Shown: positions 6,548 through 11,505 of the stretch, in pieces
Layout: every line of letters begins with the position of its first letter
Position numbering within the stretch: the stretch's first letter is position 1
Source of the DNA: JAYZVT01 sp050248375
Lineage (GTDB): Bacteria > Pseudomonadota > Alphaproteobacteria > Rhizobiales > Methyloligellaceae
Length of the DNA: 11,505 bases
Assembly (NCBI GenBank): GCA_050248375.1
Contig: JBFWSL010000101.1
Location: forward strand, 1 to 11,505
Direction: 5' to 3'
Translations under genes and position numbers: made by a program
Notes under the pieces: model-generated
Told to the model about the DNA's origin: nothing
Database searches by the model: none
The model's input: only the letters and a program-made list of their open reading frames with translations

Positions 6548-6578
6548 GGCAATTGCAAAGCAATGCCACAATTTTTTT
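6548..6578 (+). terminator. Hairpin followed by seven T between the divergent promoters
   Basis: GGCAATTGC (6548-6556) and GCAATGCC (6560-6567) pair with one bulged base around an AAA loop. ACAA and a run of seven T (6572-6578) follow. In plus orientation this has the shape of an intrinsic terminator, though the stem is modest. No plus-strand promoter was identified upstream of it, so it may insulate the radical SAM gene from antisense read-out of the ferredoxin control region, end a small RNA, or have no role. Confidence 0.3.
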
Positions 6579-6643
6579 ACCGTTTATCCGGGATTTCCCG
6601 CTTGCGGCTTCATGCATGTTAGTTCATCATAATATCGATACGA

Positions 6644-6660
6644 GACAATATGCAACAATT
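6644..6660 (+). promoter_or_regulatory. Shared 17-bp box, radical SAM copy
   Basis: GACAATATGCAACAATT lies immediately upstream of the TATAAT at 6667, where a -35 element would be. It matches the oppositely oriented box at 6501-6517 at 14 of 17 positions. The nearest -35-like hexamer (GAGACA, 6642-6647) is weak and 19 bp from the -10. This is the situation expected for a promoter that needs an activator bound at this box. Confidence 0.55.
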
Positions 6661-6663
6661 AAG

Positions 6664-6686
6664 GTTTATAATGTATCATTATAAAC
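6664..6686 (+). promoter_or_regulatory. Perfect 23-bp palindrome over the radical SAM -10 box
   Basis: GTTTATAATG (6664-6673), TAT, CATTATAAAC (6677-6686) is a perfect 10+3+10 inverted repeat. It contains a consensus TATAAT (6667-6672) serving the radical SAM gene, so transcription would start near 6679 with a leader of about 85 bases. A protein bound here would block the promoter. The core ATGATACA, read on the minus strand, is also present in the ferredoxin palindrome (ATGATACAAT versus ATGATACATT), so both may bind the same regulator. Confidence 0.65.
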
Positions 6687-6765
6687 ATGTGACATTCCGG
6701 GTCATGAATACCAAGCGGGATGTTCGGCTGCTCTGGATGCCGGCGCACGGGCGAGGGAACCGGGT

Positions 6766-8106
6766 ATGTATGTGAACGGATCGGGGCGTAACAGCTTCCG
6801 CTACCATCCCGCCATCCTGAAGCTCGAGCTGCTGAGCCAGGGATTGCGGCTGTCGCCGGACGCGGCCGCGGAAATCGGCAAAACGGTCAAGATCGATCAC
6901 GCGGTTGGAGCGGTCGGCAAGCATGCCCTCGACATCATCCTCGATCCCGGCAAGGTCTATGTGGGGCTGCCCATCGGCGAGGCGGTGAATCCGAGCCTGA
7001 TGGAAGGGACGCCGTTCACTCTCGAACTCGACGACGGCGTCTTCTACATCGGCAAGAAGCCGGCCGAGCTCGGGGCCAACGGCCGCTGGCGCTGTATTGA
7101 CGAGGAAGCGCCGGCCGAACGGCTAATGTCGGTGACCGTTCCGCCCATGCCGGCCTACTATCAGCTCAAGACTTCGCGCGGTCTTCCCATGCGCAGCGTC
7201 ATGCCGCTCGCCGGCGACTTCGGCGGCGCTACAATCTTTCCGCATTGCATCTACTTCGGACATTTCACCGAGGGCTATGAAGGCAAGGAGTGCCGCTTCT
7301 GCGGCATCGACGAGAATCTCGCTTCGGGCCGGGACGAATTTCCCAAGAAGCCGGAAGACTTCGTCGAGACGGTCGCGGAGGCGCGCAAGCATCCTTTCTT
7401 TCGCCACGGGCCGGTGTTCGCCGGCGGCAGCACGCCTCCGCCGGACCGCGGTGCCAAGGTGCACTCGCGCTATCTCAGGCGCCTGAAGGAGGCTTTTCCC
7501 GACAACTGGCTGCGGCTGACCATCGCTCCGCCGGAGGAAGAGAAATATATCGACCTGCTGTTCGAGTCGGGCGCCGACCTCGTCGGCTTCAACTACGAGA
7601 TCTACGACCCGCAGCTCTTCGCCAAGTTGTGTCCCGGCAAGGTCAAGGACATCGAGAAGGGCGTGCCCGGACACGCGCATTACGACCGCATGATCAACTA
7701 TATGGTGCGGACCTATGGCAGCGGCCATGCGAGCGCGAATCTGCTCGCGGGCCTCGAGCCAGCGCAAAGCACGGTCAACGGCATCGCGCATCTCGCCTCG
7801 ATGGGCGTGATCCCGACCATCTTCGTCTTCGTGCCCCTCAAGGGAACGGGCCTGGCCAACCACAAGACGCCTACCATCCGCGAACTGATCTACATCTATT
7901 CGAACCTCAAGCGCATCACCGACCGCTTCGGCGTCGATACCTATTGCGCGGGCTGCAACCGCATGCTGGTGAACACGAAGCTGCATGACGGGCTTTCGCC
8001 ACGCATGCCGGCGATCACGGAAGACAACCTGCTGGCGGCCGGGCTGCCGCCGGAGGATTTGTATGTGGCGCCGCAGCTGCCGTTCGAACTCGATCTCGCG
8101 TGGTGA
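6766..8106 (+). CDS. Radical SAM protein of unassigned function with a C-x14-C-x2-C cluster motif
   Basis: This 446-residue protein is read as a radical S-adenosylmethionine enzyme, generating a 5'-deoxyadenosyl radical with a [4Fe-4S] cluster in the cytoplasm. Residues 1-130 form an N-terminal domain I cannot assign. The cluster motif is C161, C176, C179 (FPHCIYF ... ECRFCGI), 14 residues replacing the usual three between the first two cysteines. SAM-binding features follow: AGGSTPPPD (219-227) like a GGxTP/GGE turn, NYEIYD (276-281), and ANLLAGLEP (324-332) like the GxIxGxxE strand of the BioB/LipA/HydE group. A second cysteine pair, CAGC (394-397), near the C-terminus could help bind an auxiliary cluster or substrate. 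The start is the first ATG after GAGGG about eight bases upstream. The divergent 7Fe ferredoxin is the likely reductant and the downstream tctCBA genes may import its substrate. It could belong to the radical SAM family found in nitrilase-linked (Nit1C) clusters, but I cannot confirm this. Confidence 0.8.
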   Translation: MYVNGSGRNSFRYHPAILKLELLSQGLRLSPDAAAEIGKTVKIDHAVGAVGKHALDIILDPGKVYVGLPIGEAVNPSLMEGTPFTLELDDGVFYIGKKPAELGANGRWRCIDEEAPAERLMSVTVPPMPAYYQLKTSRGLPMRSVMPLAGDFGGATIFPHCIYFGHFTEGYEGKECRFCGIDENLASGRDEFPKKPEDFVETVAEARKHPFFRHGPVFAGGSTPPPDRGAKVHSRYLRRLKEAFPDNWLRLTIAPPEEEKYIDLLFESGADLVGFNYEIYDPQLFAKLCPGKVKDIEKGVPGHAHYDRMINYMVRTYGSGHASANLLAGLEPAQSTVNGIAHLASMGVIPTIFVFVPLKGTGLANHKTPTIRELIYIYSNLKRITDRFGVDTYCAGCNRMLVNTKLHDGLSPRMPAITEDNLLAAGLPPEDLYVAPQLPFELDLAW

Positions 8107-8207
8107 AGCACCGCTGAAGAAGGCCGATACCGCCAATTCGCCTTTCGCCGGTCAATTCGCCGGCCAATAAAAACAAAAAGCAAAAAATCAGATGGGAGGA
8201 TCAATAC
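8107..8207 (+). promoter_or_regulatory. A-rich leader and direct repeats before tctC
   Basis: This 101-bp gap holds two copies of CAATTCGCC (8134-8142 and 8153-8161) 19 bp apart, a small GCCGG/CCGGC inverted repeat (8147-8151 with 8160-8164), and then an A-rich run from 8166 to 8187. A strong GGGAGGA (8194-8200) precedes the tctC ATG by 7 bases. No clear promoter is seen, so read-through from the radical SAM gene is plausible. The A-rich unstructured leader would favour efficient translation of the receptor. Confidence 0.4.
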
Positions 8208-9173
8208 ATGGCCAAATCACGCCTGGAGTCCGTCGTCAGACACGGCGCGGCAATGCTGCTTGCTGCTGGCATCGTCGCCGCGAATGCACCGGAGAGTTTT
8301 GCGGAATATCCCGACCGGCCGGTCGATTTCATCGTCACCTGGGGTGCCGGAGGCGGGGCGGACAAGTTTGCCCGAAAGCTGGCGCCCATCGTTGAGAAGT
8401 CCGTCGGCGTCGCGCTTCCGGTAAGCAACGTTCCCGGCGCCGCCGGCAACAAGGGCCTTGGCTCGCTGCAGGCCGGCAATGCCGACGGTTATTCCTTCGC
8501 GACCATGACCGGCGTCACCTTCTCCTCCCTCGCTGGCGGCCAGTCACCCTACAAGGTGGAGGATTTCGACTGGCTGGTCCGGGTGCAGATCTCGCCCTCG
8601 ATGCTGTTCGTGAAAGCGGACAGCCAGTTCAAGACCTTCGATGATCTCGTCGCCTATGCCAAGGCCAACCCGGGCAAGCTGACCTGCGCTACGGACGGAC
8701 TGGGCACGCCGGCGGACCTGACCCTTCGCTACCTAGCCGCGCAGGGGATCAAGATGAAGAACATTCCCTTCGACAAGCCCGCGGAGCGCTATACGGCGCC
8801 ACTCGGCGGGCAGACGGACGTCCTCTATGAGGAGCCGGGCGACGTGCGGGAATTTCTTGTGTCGGGAAAGCTTCGCCCGCTCATCGTTTTCGATGAAAAG
8901 CGCTTTCCGAATTACGATGTGCCGGCATCCTACGACATCGGCCACAAGGTCGCCATCTACAACTGGCGTGGTCTCGTGATGAAGAAGGGTACGCCTGCGG
9001 ACAGGATGAACAAGCTCGCCGCCGCCTTCCGGAAGGGAATGGAGGACAAGGGCTGGGTGGAGTATTGCGACAAGAACTGGAGCTGCGACAAGGAGGCGCC
9101 CACAGGGGACGCCTTCAAGCAGTGGGCAAGGGGTCAGTTCGATCAGTTGAAGACATTTTCGGAGAAATACTGA
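8208..9173 (+). CDS. tctC: Tripartite tricarboxylate transporter receptor (TctC/Bug family)
   Basis: This 321-residue periplasmic binding protein captures a small, usually carboxylated, solute for the TctAB channel. A Sec signal peptide is visible (basic start, hydrophobic core about residues 12-26, likely cleavage after SFA near 32). The mature start YPDRPVDFIVTWGAGGGAD is the typical Bug opening, although the common VPxxPGG segment is changed to TWGAGGG. The second loop NVPGAAGNKGL (74-84) and the LGGQTDV strand (199-205) are also family-like. Three cysteines (160, 287, 293) lie in the mature protein, unusual enough to suggest a disulfide near the C-terminus. The Bug family has hundreds of paralogs with different ligands, so the substrate is not predicted. 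It is the first gene of tctCBA and follows the radical SAM gene by 101 bp. Confidence 0.93.
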   Translation: MAKSRLESVVRHGAAMLLAAGIVAANAPESFAEYPDRPVDFIVTWGAGGGADKFARKLAPIVEKSVGVALPVSNVPGAAGNKGLGSLQAGNADGYSFATMTGVTFSSLAGGQSPYKVEDFDWLVRVQISPSMLFVKADSQFKTFDDLVAYAKANPGKLTCATDGLGTPADLTLRYLAAQGIKMKNIPFDKPAERYTAPLGGQTDVLYEEPGDVREFLVSGKLRPLIVFDEKRFPNYDVPASYDIGHKVAIYNWRGLVMKKGTPADRMNKLAAAFRKGMEDKGWVEYCDKNWSCDKEAPTGDAFKQWARGQFDQLKTFSEKY

Positions 9174-9237
9174 TCGTCCGAAGCCGTGACGCGACTGGCA
9201 TCGGTCCCCTCGGGCAAGGGAGAGTGGGCGGTACGAG

Positions 9238-9744
9238 ATGCGTATTGCAGCCATTGCTTGCGTGATCATCGGCCTGCTCGTCGTCGCTCTGGCGCAGACG
9301 ATCAGCGACCCGAGCGGCGACGCGATCTACGGCGCGAAGTTCTGGCCCGTAGCCCTCGCGCTCGCCCTCATCGCGCTCAACCTTCCGGCGGCGCTGCTGG
9401 CGCGTTCCGCCACGGCGCCGGCGGAGGGGGAGGCTGCTCCGTCTGCGGTCCGGCAACTGGCAGGCATGGACTGGCGGGCGTTTCTGCTGCCATCGGTCCT
9501 GGTGGCGACGTATCCGCTCGCGGTCACCCTGGTTGGGTTTCCGCTCGCGTCCATTGTCCTCTATGTGCTGCTGATGTTCGTCCTGGGACAGCGAGGCACA
9601 TTCTTCGTTCCGGCCATCGGCATCCTGTTCCCGCTGGCGATGGCGCTGTTCTTCACCAGGGTGGCGTATATGCCCCTTCCGAAGGGAACCGGGGTGTTCG
9701 AGGAACTGACGATCTTTCTCTACCGGCTTATCGGCGCGTATTGA
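9238..9744 (+). CDS. tctB: Tripartite tricarboxylate transporter small membrane subunit (TctB family)
   Basis: This 168-residue membrane protein is the small subunit of the TTT permease. It has four hydrophobic segments (about residues 3-20, 34-55, 79-105 and 120-142), with a polar, alanine-rich linker (ATAPAEGEAAPS) after the second. The F-W-P motif (AKFWPVALALAL, 33-44) is characteristic of TctB. Its position between tctC and tctA agrees. The ribosome binding site (AAGGGAGAG at 9217-9225) is rather distant from the ATG, which may lower its translation. Its stop overlaps the purine-rich ribosome binding site of tctA. Confidence 0.88.
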   Translation: MRIAAIACVIIGLLVVALAQTISDPSGDAIYGAKFWPVALALALIALNLPAALLARSATAPAEGEAAPSAVRQLAGMDWRAFLLPSVLVATYPLAVTLVGFPLASIVLYVLLMFVLGQRGTFFVPAIGILFPLAMALFFTRVAYMPLPKGTGVFEELTIFLYRLIGAY

Positions 9745-9756
9745 AGGGAAGGGCGC

Positions 9757-11280
9757 ATGGCGGAGTATCTCCATCTTATCGGCGTGGGCTTCGCGAATGC
9801 ACTGGAGCCTTTCGTGCTCGCCATGATGCTGGCCGGAATGGTGATTGGACTTGTCGCGGGCGTACTGCCGGGCATCTCCATGATCAACGCCGTGGTGCTG
9901 GCCCTACCCTTCACATACTTCATGGAGCCCACCGCCGCGGTGATCATGCTGATCTCGATCTATTGCAGCGGCATGTTCGCGGGCGCGATCACCGCGATCC
10001 TGATCAATATCCCCGGTTCACCGGGTAACGCTCCGACGGCTTTCGACGGCTATCCGATGACCCGCAAGGGTGAAGCCGCGCTGGCCATCGGCACGTCAAT
10101 CATCTGCTCCGGCATAGGCGGCTTTCTCAGCGCCATCGTGCTGGCCACTGCCGCACCGGCGCTCGCCGACTATGCGCTCGGCTTCAACAGCATGGACAAG
10201 TTCGCCCTCGTCTTCCTCGGCATGGCCTGCGTGACCAATGCCGGCAGTTCGTCCCGGGTCCGGGCCATCAGCGCCCTGCTGCTCGGGGCGATGGTGGGGA
10301 CGATCGGACTGGCGCCAATCTATCCCGCCTTCCGTTTCACCTTCGGCACCGATCTTCTCCAGGCGGGTGTGAATTTCATCATCGCGCTGATCGGTCTGTT
10401 CGCTATCGCGGAGCTGTTCGACCGCTTCGCCCGCAGGAATTCCGGCTGGGAGGGACTGCCCGCGAACATCAAGGTGCGGTTGCCCGGACTGGCGGAGCTC
10501 AAGCGGCTCAAGGGCACGATCATGCGCTCGACGGCGATTGGCACCAGTGTCGGCATTATTCCCGGGGAGGGAGGTGCGATCTCCGCCTTCCTGGCCTATG
10601 GCGTCGAAAAACAGGTTTCGAAGCATGGGCAGGCTTTCGGCACGGGCGTCCTGGAGGGGGTTGCGGCGCCCGAAACGGCCAACAACGCCTCGACCGGCGG
10701 CGCGCTTATTCCCACGCTGGCGCTCGGCATCCCCGGCAGCGCGGCGGCGGCGGTCATCATGGGCGCACTGCTGCTGCATGGTTTCGAACCCGGTCCGCTG
10801 CTGTTCGTCAAGGCGCCCGAGACGGTCTATACGATCTTCGCCGCCGTCCTCATGATCAACCTGCTGATGATCGCGGGCGGCCTGGTTACCACCCGCATGT
10901 TCGTCCAGTTGTTGAAGGTGCCGGAACCGGTGCTGAGCGGCGGTATCCTGCTTCTGTGCTTCATTGGCGCGTTCGGGGTGCGCAACCAGATGGCCGACAT
11001 CTGGATGATGCTCGGCTTCGGGGTTTTGGGATTCCTGTTCCGGCGTTTCGACTTCTCTGTACCGGCCTTCATCATCGGGCTGCTGCTCGGTCCCATGGCC
11101 GAGACGTATTTTCTGCGCACGATGCTGGTGGCGGACGGCAATCCAATGGTGCTTCTCACCCAGCCGCTCAGCGCCTTCCTGATCGCCTGCGGACTGCTGA
11201 TCGTGTTCGTGCCCGAGGTTGCATGGATACGGCGCAATCTGGCCGGATACCTGCTGTCGCCTTCGCGGCAATCCAAGTGA
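9757..11280 (+). CDS. tctA: Tripartite tricarboxylate transporter large membrane subunit (TctA family)
   Basis: This 507-residue integral membrane protein is the transport channel of the TTT system and is of full family length. Conserved blocks are easy to see: GVLPGISMINA (35-45), ILINIPGSPGNAPTAFDGYP (81-100) followed by MTRKGEA, and in the second half GIIPGEGGAISAFLAYGVEK followed by GVAAPETANNASTGGALIP and LALGIPGSAAAAV. GAAGGGAAGGG between the tctB stop and this ATG is a strong ribosome binding site, and the 12-bp gap implies tight co-translation. No frameshift or truncation is visible. As in most TTT systems, specificity is expected to come from the TctC receptor. It ends 43 bp before the convergent bioB stop; only a weak 5-bp inverted repeat (CCGTC/GACGG) lies in that gap. 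Confidence 0.96.
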   Translation: MAEYLHLIGVGFANALEPFVLAMMLAGMVIGLVAGVLPGISMINAVVLALPFTYFMEPTAAVIMLISIYCSGMFAGAITAILINIPGSPGNAPTAFDGYPMTRKGEAALAIGTSIICSGIGGFLSAIVLATAAPALADYALGFNSMDKFALVFLGMACVTNAGSSSRVRAISALLLGAMVGTIGLAPIYPAFRFTFGTDLLQAGVNFIIALIGLFAIAELFDRFARRNSGWEGLPANIKVRLPGLAELKRLKGTIMRSTAIGTSVGIIPGEGGAISAFLAYGVEKQVSKHGQAFGTGVLEGVAAPETANNASTGGALIPTLALGIPGSAAAAVIMGALLLHGFEPGPLLFVKAPETVYTIFAAVLMINLLMIAGGLVTTRMFVQLLKVPEPVLSGGILLLCFIGAFGVRNQMADIWMMLGFGVLGFLFRRFDFSVPAFIIGLLLGPMAETYFLRTMLVADGNPMVLLTQPLSAFLIACGLLIVFVPEVAWIRRNLAGYLLSPSRQSK

Positions 11281-11323
11281 CCGGGTGACTGTGCCGTCCG
11301 GCGGTAGAGTTCGACGGAGCCGT

Positions 11324-11505
11324 TCAGCGCGCCCCGCGTTCCTCCACGCGCAGCCCGGCCTCGCGGATGAGTTCGATATCGTCGTTGGCGTCGTTGTTGC
11401 CGGTGGTGAGCAGCCTGTCGCCGTAGAAGATGGAGTTGGCGCCGGCCAGGAAGCACAGGATCTGCGCCTCGCGGGTGAGCGCCTTGCGCCCCGCCGACAG
11501 GCGCA
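11324..11505 (-). CDS. bioB: Biotin synthase, C-terminal end (partial)
   Basis: The minus strand encodes the last 59 residues of biotin synthase, which inserts sulfur into dethiobiotin using a radical SAM cluster and a [2Fe-2S] cluster. Diagnostic blocks are RLSAGRKALTREAQ (the LSAGR arginine is a [2Fe-2S] ligand in BioB), LCFLAGANSIFYGDRLLTTG and the DANDDIELI tail. The gene runs off the right edge, so its start and the CxxxCxxC motif are outside the window. It is convergent with tctA and probably belongs to a separate biotin locus. It also makes a useful comparison for the unusual radical SAM protein in this window. Confidence 0.93.
   Translation of the reverse strand, partial: RLSAGRKALTREAQILCFLAGANSIFYGDRLLTTGNNDANDDIELIREAGLRVEERGAR

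Noticed and set aside
6766..8106. Identification of the radical SAM protein as QueE or as a second biotin synthase
   Set aside because: The C-x14-C-x2-C spacing resembles one QueE, but length, N-terminal domain and downstream motifs do not; the BioB arginine/LSAGR and FYG blocks are absent.
8134..8161. CRISPR-like or tandem repeat suggested by two CAATTCGCC copies
   Set aside because: There are only two 9-base copies, with no further units or spacers, so it is at most a local duplication in the tctC leader.

Overview
The window is GC-rich DNA with the codon and gene style of an alphaproteobacterium, most likely of the Rhizobiales/Hyphomicrobiales. The clues are a GATCATGC-type palindromic repeat unit at the left edge, a TRAP transporter with a Tat-exported binding protein, a Bug/TctC receptor system, a 7Fe ferredoxin of the Azotobacter FdI type and an alphaproteobacterial-style biotin synthase tail. 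The species cannot be named from the sequence.

Layout. The left edge (2-73) holds the last codons of an unrecognised plus-strand gene, ending inside a 117-bp two-hairpin repeat (70-186). A minus-strand operon then reads leftward from 4197: dctP (Tat-exported TRAP solute receptor), dctQ, dctM and a TauE/SafE-family permease. A 10-bp perfect hairpin lies between dctP and dctQ. A 526-bp gap with the dctP promoter at one end and a likely regulator promoter at the other leads to a plus-strand MocR-type regulator (winged helix plus aminotransferase-like domain). Convergent with it, 6 bp away, is a minus-strand 7Fe ferredoxin gene. Divergent from the ferredoxin, across a strikingly AT-rich 299-bp control region, is a plus-strand radical SAM protein with an unusual C-x14-C-x2-C cluster motif. 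It is followed by a complete tripartite tricarboxylate transporter set, tctC-tctB-tctA. The right edge (11324-11505) is the 3' end of bioB on the minus strand, probably unrelated housekeeping.

How the genes may work together (inference). One regulator, one electron carrier and one radical SAM enzyme sit between two binding-protein-dependent transporters for small, usually carboxylated or sulfonated, anions, with a TauE/SafE permease at the end of one operon. This looks like an uptake-and-conversion locus for an organic anion, with the ferredoxin as electron donor to the radical SAM enzyme. The TRAP + TTT + TauE/SafE + MocR combination is reminiscent of sulfonate catabolism, but no known desulfonating enzyme is present and the substrate is unknown.

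The most interesting parts are the radical SAM protein and the ferredoxin/radical SAM control region. That region carries a 17-bp box present once for each divergent promoter (14 of 17 identical), an imperfect palindrome over the ferredoxin promoter and a perfect 23-bp palindrome over the radical SAM -10 box.
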